Below the pieces are notes generated by a model. It saw only the letters and a program-made list of their open reading frames with translations, did not search any database and was not told the origin of the DNA. A DNA stretch of 64,000 bases from Leptoclinus maculatus (Eukaryota; Chordata; Actinopteri; Perciformes; Stichaeidae). The stretch spans positions 31,171,948 to 31,235,947 of the forward strand of contig JAVDOI010000001.1 of assembly GCA_032191485.1 (NCBI GenBank). Reading direction: 5' to 3'. This document shows positions 33,687 through 48,847 of this stretch, in pieces (within the stretch, counting starts at the first letter, position 1; each line of letters starts with the position of its first letter). Made by a program: the position numbers and the translations under genes.

Positions 33687-36600
33687 CTGGAGAGGGAGAG
33701 ACAGAATAAGACATAATGCTAGTATGATGCAAACATTGCCCATACATGAATTCACTTTACTGTACGGTCGTAGAGAGTTCAAAAGGTCTACACCTTTCAT
33801 GCAAAAATTGTACAGCATTTAAACACATCCTTTTGAGTCTTAGGTAAAGAATATTCTAGGTCAGGATTTTGCATTGTTTTTTTCATGATATAACTGTCAA
33901 ATCAGTGTCAGACAAAAACCAGAAGGTCAAATATCAGCTTTGTAAAATATAAGTGCAATCATAAAAATATATCCCCGCTGGGCCCCAATGAAAAAACAAG
34001 ATTTGTGCCACAGATGGTCACAAAAATTCCACGGCTCTGAGTAAATCCAGTAATTTGTGGTACACAGCAGTGACACTCACCACTATATCCACAGACTCCC
34101 CTCCGTATTTGTTCTGGACAATCATGGTATATCTGCCAGAATTGTCCATGGAAACACCTTTGATCGTCATACTGGCAAACTTGCCCTGATCCAAAGAGAC
34201 CACGAACTGAAATATGAAATCAAAGGTTAGAGAAGTGAGAAAGCCAGCACAGGGAGTTTGGCATGATTTAACATATAAAACGGCTGTCACAGTTTTATTT
34301 AAAAATAGATTTGTATTTTAGTCAAAACAGCAGCATGAGCTTTGATTACCATATCGCTTCAAGAAAACCTGAGCACTGCTACATGGGCTTGGTGGACACA
34401 AGGGCAAAATAATTTCCTCCAATCTATTCACCATTCTTATCTGCTCTGTTAGGTCAACCATAGGATTGGATTAAATGGCAATAAAAACATATGAGACCCC
34501 AAAAACAAAGCTATTGATGTTTAAAGCCTTCAGAGTAGAAGAACACTTGGGTAGATGTTCTTCAGACACCTGAGACAAGATAGAGTTCTTATATTCTGAC
34601 TTGCACCATGTGAGTGGTGCAGTGAATACATTATTACAGAAGTCATTTCCCTCTCATACATGACCTGCACACTTTGCTATTTGCAAGGTCTGGATACATT
34701 TTTATGAAGTTGCATTTGTAGCATGCTAATTACATTCCTAATAAGAGAAACACTTGTCTTTAACAAGTTAACAGCTCTATTGGCCTAAAATTAAAATAGA
34801 CCTAAAAAATATATATTTGCAATTGATGGACTTTTTCCTCATTAACATGTTATATGGTCTTGCATAATTGCATTCATTTATGAGACCCATGTAGGCTAAT
34901 CTGTGGGTTGTTAATTTACTTCTGTTTGACTTTTGAAAGGCAGCAGCTGTATAAAAAAATGTTAAGTTAATCACATAATTATGGTAGTTTTGTAAAAAAA
35001 AAAAAATATACATTCTGGTACTCACTAGCTGTATAGTTATACAGTAACACATATCTTAGCTTCAGTGCAATATTCTCTGGATCTGTATATATTTCTGTTT
35101 GCTTTTCTTTCAATAGTATACTCTGTGGTACCGAGGTAGGGGAGATGCACTCCTGAGCTTTGGAAAAAACATCACCAAGGACTTAATTTCTTGTTTTAGA
35201 GCAGGTGAGGGAATGAATAAAGAAGAGGGCAAACTACAACACATATTCCACCTGGACCGCGCTTTCCCAAACTTAGATCTCTAAAGCCGTTAAGAGCCGC
35301 AGGATGCTGATGCTGTTGAAAGAGCCTCCACTGACGGGGGATAGGCTGTAGACTTATAGTGGAAGGCAAGTAGGTCAATGAGTTGTGAAAGGTAGATTTG
35401 TTCCATTACCTATCCAGGAGTGTGCTGATAATGCTGACCTCACCTAAAGAATGCAGATCCCTCCAGTGAGGGATTGTAACTGGTGCTGAAGTCTACCCAA
35501 AAAGCAGATAGAGGCCCTTTGTTTCTCCTAGTTTTTACATTTGCTTTTGCTTAGTTCTTGGATGAGAAAAAAAAAATAATGTCTTCAAAACAATAAGTTC
35601 AAATCTCTAAACAATTTGAATTTGTCATTAATTTAAGCAGATTGCACGTTCTTTGGCACACATGTGAAAGAGTAAGTATAATGGTCTACAATTTGCACAA
35701 TAACCACTTGCACGTGGCTTGCTGTTGAGTTGATTCTCGCTGAAATTGTCACACTCTTCACAACTTCTAAGCATTCTTTCATTGTTTCAGCCATCACAAT
35801 TCATAATGGATTGAAATGATCCATTCAATTACAGAAAATCTGTCAGACACACATGCATATCCCATAAATATCTATGACATTGTGTTACGCACTATTGTTA
35901 TTTTACCGAACTGCTGCAGCTTTTTTCTGTTAACCGTCTATGACCTTACATGGAAGATCAAGGTGGATGTTCTGTTTACAGTACATGTAACACGTTTCTA
36001 CACAAATATAAAATAAATGATCTGTATTCATACACCTGTGCATATTCATTTTCTGTGTACTACAGTATTGACATTTCCAAGTAAGCTTTTATCTACTGTT
36101 TGAAATTTTGGTAAAAATTGCACTTACAGTTTGAAGATTGTTAAGCCAGTTTAGAAAAATTTGCAAAAGCTATTGAAAAATAGTAATCATCACTTCAGCT
36201 GCACATATGGAAGCTGTATAGACACTTCCAGCAATGCAATCAGTCACAGGAACTAAAGTTTATCATTGGGGATCTTGTGTGTTTTATCAGTTTCAGTTTT
36301 GTGTACTAATTCAAACTTGAAGCATACACTACTTAGAATGTACTCTGTTTATTACCTAGTACATTCTAGTAATCTCTTATTTAAATATGACTTTTACATT
36401 TCTTGATATTCGTTTGCATGTCATTTTAAAAGGTAAAAGTAACACAACATAACTCGGTAGACGCGTACTGAGACCCCATCGTATCACTCGACAAGCTAAT
36501 AGAAACACACTAGCAATTGTGTCTGATTAATAAGGTAATTAATCATGGGAAAGACAGGAGGGGCTGCGTTTGGAGAAGGGAGTAATCGGCTTCAAGATTC

Positions 36601-39600
36601 AGCAGTAGCGTGTAGTAGGTAGGAACCAAAGAAAGGAGGGAGGCCCTGTTTGAATTCCCTTTTTTCTGTTGGTGTGGCTGAAGCATTTACCTGATCATCA
36701 AGTTCCACATCTGCTCCATTCCTCAACCATGAGACTTGAGGCTTGGGCTCGCCACACACTGTACATGTTAAACTCAGGGTCTATAGAAACAAAGATGACT
36801 TTTTAGAAAAACATGGACACATGTACAGATACTTAAATCACATATACACCTACCTTCTTTTCCATAATGGTTACCACATCAGGCAGTCCTCCAACCACCT
36901 GACCACGGTCTGAAACAAACCATTGTTAATATTAATAATCTTTCTTATTGCCTATAATATTGATGATGACTTAATAATAATAATACGATAACTAAATAAT
37001 CAGAAGCAATAACTGTATAAAGTAACTGTATAACACAAAGAAACCAGAAGAATGGAATAATTAACTCACACTTCTCAGCATAGGCCTCGGTCCTGAAACA
37101 CACAGAAGATAAAGTTAGAGATCTGCATCTTGCTCTCTCATTCAGCAGTACACGTATCATGCTGGACAACACTGTGACCTAAAACGTATCTTGCGGTATT
37201 AAATTGTCTCAAGGCAGGTAGGCCTACTAACAGCCGCGCTGACAATAAATTAGTTGAAACTACATTATGTGTATGATATCATCATGACAATGGCCGCAGG
37301 TAACGTTATGTGCTATATGATCATCATCATCATCATCATAATTATAGAGAGATCATCATCAGCGAACTTCAACGGCGCAAAGTGTTATGTCAATTCAAGT
37401 CCTACGGGTGAATAGCACAGCGAGGAACTCATTTTTCTATACTGGCATGGGCTCATGTAACGATCTCCCACTCCACATTAAACAGAGTCAGATTAGAGGG
37501 GTACATAAGAAGTATTAATTAATAAAGCAGCACCTCTGTCATGACACATCATGCCGACTTCGGTCTGGTAGCTTATGTTTGTTTGATATTTTACAGCATT
37601 TTGTATGATAAAGCAGTGTTAAGCATTGCAATCGTAATGTATTGTAACTATCTTTGATCTTACTGCTGTGATGTATTTGATGAGTGTATGTAAAATGTTG
37701 TATTGACACCAAGATCCACATTGGAAATGGTGTTGCATCGTGATTTCAAGTGCATCCAAGGATGTATTTATGTCTCTTTTTCTTTTACACCCAAAATAAA
37801 TATCAACCAACCAACCAACTAACTAACTAACTAGTCAACCAACAAATAAGTATGAAATGCAACCCTTTGTTGTAAATGTAGTACAGCCAAGTTTGGTTGT
37901 GGTCTGTTTCTACTCTCTGGCTCTGCTCACTTACCACACACTTAATATCTTTTCCATTTTTGGGTCAGTAGCAGTGGTCAGATGGTTTGCCACAAGGTGT
38001 TCTGAGTTAAGAGCCAAACCACATACTACTGCAGTTTATTCAGGGACTTAACAGAATCTTTTCTAATAGAAAAAAATGATACTGCTTTGTAATCACTGGG
38101 TGAGGGCTGTCGGAGCAGCACGGGAGGACCAGAGGTCAGCCACAGGACCAGATGGCTGGGGGAACTCTGCTCTCCTCTCGGCATATTGATGCTCAATCAG
38201 AAGGGCAACAGGATGTCACTTGTTTCAATGTGTTTGTAAAATATTTTGCTTAAATGTCTCCCTTTGAATGTTAATTAGAAAAGGGGGTTGTACAGTTTCC
38301 ACTCGGCATGCAGTGTTTAAATAGATTTTTTTTTTTAAATGGATTTGCAAAATTCAGTATGTGGGGTGTCGCTTTGGCCCAATTGGCCAAAGGACCCAAA
38401 AGGATCTCTGCTACCTGTGACTGCTCCTATTTTTTAAACATTGATTTTTTTTTGTTGCTCAAATTATAATATTATGGAAATTGAAATACAGCTCTGTTTG
38501 CATAAAGGTGTACAGTGTTTACAAAAATATGAATACAATCATGTATGCTATGAATAGAAAAGTAGATAAAAAAAAAACAAATCTAATAGCTGAGTGACAG
38601 TCACTCAACATTGTATCAGTAGCAGAACTACTCTCAGTATCCTGGGCAATCGTTATACATTACTTTGAGTTACCACGTGTCAAACCTGCAGTGATGAAGT
38701 AAGTAAGTTCAAATGTGAAGGAACCAGTGATTCATCTTTAACAGAGTTAGTCAGACTAAAATATACACAGAAAGGCACAAGTAAAGAAACAGATCTGAAA
38801 GTGTAGTCATACTTAAGTTTCTGGAACTCAGCGAAGGCCTTCTCATATACTGCAATAGACAAAAACACAATTTCACTGATCACGACTTTAACTGTCTCCT
38901 CACTTTATTCTAGAGTGGTAGCAGTGAGCGTCATGTATAAATGCTGGTTTTAAACAAACATGTTTTGTTAAAAATAAAAATACACTACTTCTAACATAGC
39001 TTCAGCAGTGGAGTTGAGGAATCATGCCACATCCAATCCAATATTTGTCAAAAATATGACTCTTTGGAACATACTGAGCATAATGGAAGGACAGAGGAGG
39101 TGAGCGAACAGCAAACCTTTTACAGGCAGCTCTCAAGCCTACGGGGACGAGTGTTTGATACACAAAAGATACGACTTTGGTTTGAGTGTCACTTAAAAGT
39201 CTTAAACTACAGACTGAAGCCAAGAGCTCCATAAAAACAAGCGACTGTGTCAATAAAAAGTGTGAGTGACAGAACAAATGAGAGAGAGAGAAGGTACTGA
39301 CCATCACCACTGAGATCCAGTGTGCGTTTATGTGAGTTTTCAGAGTTGGTGATCACGATGGAGTACAGTCCTTTATCCTTCTCCGTTGGTTCAATCAGCT
39401 GTAAATCAATTAATCAACAAACCCATCAACAAATGAGTGTCTGGCTGTTTAGTTCTACTTTAATGCATGGTTTAAAACCAGGTAATTACCATTATAAAGC
39501 GTTCACACAAAAAGCAAAAGAAAGACACTGTTTAATTAATTACGTTTAATGAATTTTGAAATGTATGTAGTTTTTATTCATTAGCTTCTTAAGGGGAGAT

Positions 39601-42600
39601 TATCTCATTTGTCTCAAAGTTGCCCTGGTATCACCTCCACAAAGGCACTCTGAGGCCTTTTAAGCAACAGTTCCACTACCCGAGGGGCTTTACTGTCATG
39701 ACATTATCCATGTATAATTCAACTTAGATGAGTATACAGTTCAGCTTTGTACAGGAGACGATAATACCTCCATGACTGCCATAGCAGGGGTTCCTCCAAT
39801 CACAATCTTGTCACTGTGGGAGAGTTTAGCCTCACTGAGGAGAAGAGAGGAGAGGTTAGTGTGTGTGTAGTACATGTACTGTTTATTTGTGAGTAGGTGA
39901 CGCCTGTTGTGGAGGTAATGGAAAATCATCTTTACATGCCTGCCTAATGTTACGCATAGGGATACCAATTCCTCTCTCTTGCTATCCGTCGCTCTCTCTC
40001 CCACACACATTCCCAGAAAGAGCAGGGAGAGGTTAAAAATCTAATCTCCATCATGGTTGTTCTTTAAACAATTGATTAACAGAAATGCCTCTACTACCCC
40101 CTGTCTCCCTTTTTTCTCTTTGTTCCATCTTTTTTTCTGACTCTCTCACTCTATTCCCCCTCACACCACATTTTATAATCTGCAGGGTACAAACAGAGTG
40201 CTTTTAACCTTGCTTCTTTATGGGAAATGATATGGGTGGATTTTTGTCACATAACAGGCCATTCTACTGCAATAACCAGGATAATGAAAACACTTGCCAA
40301 CAGCCATCACAAGTTTTATTATGTTGGTTATTGTTTTTGCCACTCCCAGCAGTTTAACTTGAGAGAAAAGCAAAACAATGTGTTTGTGGTCAGCATGTTT
40401 ATAGGCAGACTCATAAGAATGCTCTTATACCTCCTAAAAACACTGACAACAACTCTGTTGTTATTGTCATTATGTCCTCCTTCTTCTCCTTAGTACTACT
40501 TGTTGCTGGTGTTGTAGTGGTAGTAGTGTTTTTAGTTTTATATAATATAATAATATAAATTCTTACCCATGACACCAGGCGATGTTCATCTCTGAGGTGT
40601 AATACTTCAGGTGACACTGCAGCTGAATGCCTGTTGCTGTGCAGTTAATCACCAGCTCTGCTGCACTGGATCCTAGAGGAGGTGATAGAGGTTGTGGAGG
40701 TGGCACATTTGACATGACAATCAGATACATATTCCCCATCTGCTTCTGGATAACCTGGCATCTCCACTGCCGCTACAGCCAGACGACTTCCCTTTTATGT
40801 TTCCACTCCGTTATCCACAAGTAGAATTGTACTAACGAAGCAGCGTGCAGGTTTTAGAGTGCAGACTATTTGTATGCTGCATTCAATAAAACGCTTCAAA
40901 CATCAGAAGCTTTGATAACTTCTTCTTTTTTTTTTTTAAAGCTGTTATACCTAAAAAGAGAGTTTTATACTACAGTACATCTGTGACTTTGCTCAAGTGT
41001 GTCATCCACCTGGTCACATCACCATGGTTTCCCAGTAATGAACCCTCTTCTCCTCTGCAACCACTGCTGTAACAGTTTCTGCAGAGCAGTCAAGTGACTG
41101 TCTCTTAAAATAGGAGTAAGATGCTCCTCCACACTGTCACTGTGACAGCGCAGTGGAATTTTAAAGTGATTTCACCACATGATGACATGATGGCCAAATG
41201 CTTCCAGCTTGACAACTTCTGCTACATGCTGATAAGTGTGTGTGTGTGTGTGTGTGCAGCAGTGTATTTTAAAAACAGAAATGCATCAGCCTGGTGATGG
41301 ATCTACTAAATCTCTTATCAGTGTGGTGCAATTGTGCTGTGTGTACATCATTTGCACTTGATCCCTTCAGTGGGTAGAGGAGGATGATAGTGATGTTTAG
41401 GACTGTTTTTAATATGGAAATGTGTTAGTGAGATAATTGATGTGTGTGTATTCACCTCTCTGCATGTGTGTGGGTGTGTGAGTGTGTAAAAGGCAGATAC
41501 CCACCAGCCAGTTGGCTGATCTTGTTTATGGCGTCGTCAAAGACTAGAAGAGAGGCAGAAAAACATGGGGTCAGGGAAAGAGCTACTGCAGGAGAAGGGA
41601 AAGTCACAATGCTGCCCTCTGGTGGTTGCATTATAAATTCAGCATAGAAAGGTTCAAATGAAAGGTGCGTTTCCTTGACTCCACATCCGGTGGTTCAGTA
41701 TCCCTGTTGCCATTATTGACCATTATTAACTGAAAATTGCTGTTCTTTGGTGGTGTCACTACTTGGGTAAAATGGCAAAAGGGTGTGAAGAGCTTTTTCT
41801 GTCAGCTAATCATTAAATATTTACTAACTTGACTCGGAAAAAGAGATTCTGAAAAGGACAGTAATATTTAGTTCTGCCATCAAAATGGATACAGAAGAAC
41901 AAGCTTACTACAGAATAATAGATTTAGTTCATTTCAAAACAAACTTTTACAGGAACATTAAAATTGATTTTCTCAGGAATAAATACAGCCAGCAGGTGAA
42001 CGGTCACATGGCAAGAACTATTCGTATAAAGTAGTTGGAAAAACAAAGTTGGGGTTTTAAAAATGCATTAGTTTACCACAGATGCAGTGTTTACATTTGG
42101 ATCGTTTGTTTTCCTGTCTCCCACTTTTTTAATGAGCATCAAGCTCGTTTTCAGTTTATGCTCAGTTAGAAAACCAGCCAGACGGCAAGTCAGTGAATTA
42201 CTCCCCTAATTAATCAGCGAGATAAATTAAGTAAGACAGATATGTTTACCTTTTCCGGAGATGTCAATTTGGCTCATGTCTTTTCCTCTGTCATCACTGA
42301 TGGCGGCCTTATAAACTCCCGCTGTCTTCAGTGAAAACTGGAGATGACACAAAAAAGGGAATGCATCAAATAGTGTGTAGAGGATATAAAGAAACACAGA
42401 TTGTTGAATTGTGAATCTGAACACATTGTGAGGTCCTGCGTGTCCTTGTTTTTGTCCGAGAAAGACTAAATTGTGTAACATTGCAGCATGTTTGCACCCA
42501 AATCAGTTAAAAAAAATATAGCATCCGCTCCTTGACTTAGTGTAGTCACTACACTACATCCTGGTATGTGCATGTATAACCATGCAAATAATATTATTGT

Positions 42601-45600
42601 AGACGGTTTCATAGCATTCAGAATATTAAGAGCACCAAAGTAATATTACCAGTTTAATTGTCAGTTTGCACACTCCTGATCCCATGTCAGGCTTCACATC
42701 AGGGATGATCTCAGTGTCTTCTTTATACCAGTGGAACACCGATTCCTTCTTCAAGTTAGAAACCTGCAATGAAAAACAGAATCGCACATATTATTAATAT
42801 TAATATCATATAAAAAGGTTACAAATTAAAAAGAGGGTTTTCCTTTTTATATAGCACATTATCCAATCCCAATGCCACCAATTAAGTCTCAGATTGACCT
42901 CTGCCTTTAAAAGTCACTTATCAGAGTTAAGATGTGTTACACCTCATCTTTTAATGGCAGCCAGGGCTATTTCACATTTGAAGTGTAACAAGGTCATTAG
43001 ATATTGTCTGTGTATATATAGTTACACCTTAAAGAAACCCGTTAGCGATGGCATTAATGCAGCATACCGTAGATTTATAACTCATTACCAGATGTAAATC
43101 CAACAAGTCAGTGATGTGTGGAAAGTTCAGTTCATGTCGTGGGATATCTCAATGTGTGCACTTTGGGCAATTACTCTCACCCCTTCTCCCGGTTATAAAA
43201 TCTGTCAAGAGAACTTTTGGCCTGTAGTCATATTTAACAAATGTATTGTACCCTAACTTATCTCCCACAAATGAAGTCTATTTCTGCTGGTTGATGCTTC
43301 AAAAGAAAGAAGCTGCTGTGTATAGTCACAACATTCACTCAACTTCATTTTCTGCACATGTCTGTTGTGTTTCGACATTATTAAAAATGTAGTGACAAAC
43401 AGATTGAATAGATGTTGGCTTTGTCTCGAGGGATATGAACAATACTTTCATTTCAAAAATTTTAATTCTGGTTCATTTCAATCTGGACCTCATCATTACA
43501 CAGCATGTTTGCATTCCTGTACTACAAGCCTCCTAGAATGGCTAATTAGCTATCCACAAGAAAGACTAAAGTTAGTTTGGAGTGTAAATACTCAAAAGGT
43601 TGGCTGTGTTTACCTTGCAGACCAAATTGACAGAGCAGTCATCTCCAACCTGAAGTGTCAGGAACTCACTGAAGTGGGGACCTGTGGTGGATGAAGGCAG
43701 CAGCGAAACATGAGTTTAGCCGTACAACAAATTACATGTGGACCAGGATTGTATGAGTTCTATTACCTGTAAGTTATGCGTTTCAATGCTTAATGCAAAA
43801 ATACCACTAAGGAATCAACCCTTGCACCTACGGTAGCTGTTCTATACATTTCTACATTTGCAGCTTATTTTGTATGCAGAGAGCCCTTTCATATGGGTCC
43901 ATTTTTAGTTTTAATGTTCCAACTACCACTTTAGGTAATGCATGTCTGTTTCTTCCCTGTACACTCATCATTAGATTAGTTGTCTCCCAGGCAACATAGT
44001 GGTGAGCCGGTCTCAGGCTAAGTAGACATTGTATTGTACACGCTTAAGAGTGGATGATGCTTTGTATTGCTTACCCTCCTTGACTCTGATGTACTCTCTC
44101 CTCTGGTAGTCAGCCTCGGCCAGTGCTGCTTTGAAAGCTGTGTGCACACACACAGATAAACATAGAGGATAATTAAAAGATCAAAGTGTTGCCAGTAGTA
44201 GCTATAGATTCTGCCAGTGGATTAGCTTGCTAATAGTCCTCTGTATGAGAGCGGAATCATAATTTCTGAAATCAAGCTTCCTTATTTGAATCTCTTGAGT
44301 GCCCTTTATACAGAAGCGCTTCAAATCCACCTTTACATTTATCAACTGAATTAATTTCCATAATGTAGTCTCTTATGGTAGAGATGGAGTAAGTCAAGCA
44401 CATATGTCTCAACGGGCTGTGTTCATTCTGACTGAGGCTTGCCAGCATATCATATTAAGAAGGAAAATAAGGATTTAATAAATCCCTTTTTCACATGACG
44501 GCGCAACATGCAACATCAGCAGCTAAAATGTTTTGCCACAGTTACGATTGTGGTTTAATGCCGCTGTAAAACCTGAGTGGTAGATGGTGGTAGATCACAG
44601 TGTTTCCCACAGGATTCTGTGAGACTGAGTGGTCCTCAGACCCTCTAAGGGGGCACTTAGATAGCAAAATGAAGAGGCTACATCTATCAAGAACTGTGTG
44701 CTCTTGTAAACTATTTTGGGGCTGTAGTAAACAATTTGATCATAAACACATTAGGCCTCTCTTACCATCTCCAATCAGAACCAGTGAGCTCTGTGCTGTG
44801 CCTCCCCCATCTGTGATCTGGCAGGTAAATGTCCCCTCACTTTCCTCAGTGAAATGGTCCAGGATGAACTCAATGATACCTGTAGAGACGTCATGACCCA
44901 TCTTGTTGGGCTGTGGAAAAATAGAGCTGGCTGTTATAAAATAAAAAAGGCCATGACACACTCGACAATAGACTACGGTATGTAAATGTGGATACATTTA
45001 TTTTACAGTGACTTTATTTGTTGCCACATGCAGCTGCCTGACTCGTGTTCACCGTACATCGAGGGAAGAAAGACAATTCTTTCAGCTTGAAGCCTGTATT
45101 TTTTTCCATGTCTCCACACTGTTTGTCCATGCCTTAAACCACCGTAACACATCTTACATCAGCTCCAGACAGTTCCTTGTTGTTGGCAAAGAATTTGTAG
45201 GTGACTTTGGAAGAAATCGCCTCAGCCTCCAGCCAGAACCTCATTCTGCCTCTTTCCAAAATCTTATAGGCCAACTCTGATTTCAGCGGGATGACTAGCG
45301 GAGAGAAGAGGAGAAAATAAGTTTACAAGCATTGCTGCACTTATGTACTAATATTTTAATCAAACTGCTGTTACTTTATTAGTGAGAGAAAAAGGACAGG
45401 AGGCAAAAGAGTAGGTGAGGTGAATAGAGGTTAGGCAGGTGATGCAAAAGCAGGTAAGACCTTTAGGATAAAAAGAAAAAAGAAAAAAAAAAGAGAGAAT
45501 TGTGCTCCTAAAAGAAGAAAGAAATCTGAAAGGTTCAAAGCGAGTCAGAACAAAGCAAAAGGGAAAAACTGATAAATAGAGAGAGTGGGTAAAACAAATT

Positions 45601-47441
45601 AGACACAGCAGAGAAAAAGTGCAAGAGAAGAGAGATTAAAAGGGACAAAGAGAGAGAGATTACGAGAGATCGAAAGAGTCAGCCAGAGGTACTTACTTGG
45701 GTGTCTGATATCATAGCTGAGTGCCAGCATCTTTGTCAACTCTGAAACATAAAGTGACAGTTTAGTCATTTCATGCAAGCATGAGCACAAACAAGTAATT
45801 AAAATGCATCTTACACTTCGTACATAGATGTCATTTTATCATGCGGGTGCTTCAAGTACCAAGTTTGGAGTTAGAGAAGTCACTGCTGTAATTGTGTTTA
45901 ATAGGAAGAGACAGATTAATGAACGAACACTTAAAGACTAAAGCAAATACATCCATAGGGAAGACGATGTGATTATTATTATGGCTTGTGTTTTGGAGCC
46001 TTCTTAAGTACCTTTGGTGAAAGAAATCAAATCTTGTAGGTGTTTGGAAATGATTGTAAGTTAGGTTGAAAAAACTGTAGGCCATATGGGAAGCAATCAG
46101 TGTAAGGCGCACTGAATAATAATAATACTATAGCCTAGTAGCGTAGTGGTGCAATAGCAGGAAAATGTTCTGACAGATTTTCCTGACAGAAAGCCCTTTG
46201 CCATTAAAACGTGGTTCTAAAACACACACTGCCCCAAGCTTGGAGAAATCAATGTGCTCTGCTAGTATTCATCAGATGTGTAATACAAATGTTTGTTGCC
46301 TACGTGACAGTGTGGACCGTTTTTAAGCACAGTCTCATTACTTTCATTTGTGTTTCATCCTACACAATTGACAGACATCGGGGTGAGCGCTTCACAGACA
46401 TTCCAGATCCCAGAACCGATCTTTAATTTCTCCCAGTGGGGGACCTGGGGATTGAATACACCTTTTTGCTGAAGACTCTGTTGGATCTGTAAACAGGCTT
46501 CTCACCTATCAATAGTAAAAGTGCCAATCTGACAGAAGGATGTGAAGACAATAAAATGAGTTATTTGATTATTATAGCTGGAGATCAAGTCAAGAGAAGG
46601 GACTGAACTCTCCTTTTCTCTTCCTCCCCATCTCTGTCACACACACACACAGACAACCCCCCTCTTTATTTTCTCACTTGCCTCCAACGCAGGAGCTGAG
46701 ATAAGACAGCTGGAAGACACTGTTGTAAATCTAAGAGTGCATTTTTAAGTTGACTTAACATTGGCAATTGTATGATATAAAATGGACGAATTACTAAAAT
46801 TCTGAGGTAATACATTCTGCACAATGTGGCCACACTGCCATCTATTGGATAATGATATCTCTGTGTATATCGTATGCAAGACTGCATTGTTAATTTAGTG
46901 TGAAGTGAAATCAGTGTTTAGCCTCTGTGCCGTTCATATATTTGTTCTGCCAAGCCTCGCATTTCTTTATAGTATTTTAATTTAAAGCGCTGGCCCACGA
47001 GGGCTCTGGTTGAACCACACCAATCTATTGGCAGATATTGAATATAAAATTCATAACTATGTTTTAATCAGTGTATAATCACCTGAAACTAAGAATCGTT
47101 ATGTTTTCCTTAGCTTAGAAAAAGCCATTTATATCTTCCTAGGGACCGGCTCGTCTTCCACGGAGTCCGCCATCTTGCACTGCCATGTTTTTACAGCAGC
47201 CCAGAAGGAACATTGAAGATAGGGATGTGTTCTGAAACCCGGAATTAAACGGACCCCAGTGCTAAATAATTGAAGATCGTAGTATTGATAAGCCCCAACG
47301 TTACTGGTGCTTTTTATTAGTACTTTTTAATGTTTTGATGTCATTTTTTTATCACGCTGCAGCACGCATTAGTTCTGCCCTCTCTTTCGGGCTGTCCTCC
47401 TCCAACTACACACACACACACACACACAATCACACACACGC

Positions 47442-47497
<56 letters not shown>

Positions 47498-48762
47498 CAC
47501 ACACGCATGAAGCGCGAGCAGACATGCCGCTGTGGTGAAGTGAACCAGGTGAAGTAAAGGACACTCAAGGTGACGCAACTATGCTTGTTACTCTACGTGC
47601 AATAAAATAGTGAAAAAAACAATACTTTATCAATACATCTGTGAACATGTAAATGAAAGTGAAACCTAATTCAAACAGTCACCCCCGCTATGTTTATACA
47701 AGCACAGCATGAATGATCGGCCAAAAACTTCTCTGCCGGCTGAGACAAAGCAGCAAGGTGAAGAGAAGACAGGAGGACAGAAGACAGGATGAATGTGTCT
47801 GTGTTCTTCATTCTTTATAAACTTCACTCAGAAATGTTATTTATATTATTGACATTTGTTTCCAGTGAGATATTAATGACTTTATACAGAGACTTTGCTG
47901 TAGTGAACATAATTGTTGCTGCTCTAGAAACAATATTTAGCTATATCTAAATTATAAATAACTTCTAATTCTGTTCTGAATTTATACGTTTTTTTAAATC
48001 TTTAGTATCTTTTTAAAGACAATTATTTAGTCATGTAGAAGAACCGAGTATTGATAAGAGTAGCTCCTAGTTGTACTAAAATCCTAAAGATACCTATCCC
48101 TCCCTGAACGCCACCGTAGTTCTCCGACGCGCTTTAGTTGGTTGCAACCTGCCACAAACCTTTTTCTCTTAGTTGATTATTGCCTCTATCATGAAGCTAT
48201 TAGTAATGCCTCATTTATTCAGTTATTTGTAGCCATTTAGCTATAAATAAATGTCCTCATTTATCAGCAAGAAGTCCACAGAGGTCCCAGTATTGAAAAA
48301 CAATCCAATGTCTGCTTTTGGAACAGATACATTTGGTTTATTTATTTTCATACGAATGAATGCGGTGCCCCTTTTACGAGTACAAAACTGTAATCAAAAT
48401 TGGAAAACATATTCTGTCAGTCTAGGCTGTAAACAAGTGAAACATAACATATTCAATAGTTTAGGTTTTAGTAGTTTAGTATTGGATTTCTGTACATTTT
48501 GAAAGCTAGAGTTTGGCTTGGTCGCTAAGCACCAGAGTAACTGTTATACAGCGATTGGTAAATCCTACCTTCAGCAGAGATGGTGTAGCTGGATGACACT
48601 CCTTCTGTGTTGGTGACAGAAACAGAGTATGTCCCGAAGTCCTCTTTATCTGCATTCTCAAAGATCAGCTTAGAACTAAAATGCACGACGAGAGAGACAC
48701 AGGCAGATGATGTCCATTTATCCAGCATGTATCCAACTGTTCACATGTGACACACAAATATT

Positions 48763-48847
<85 letters not shown>

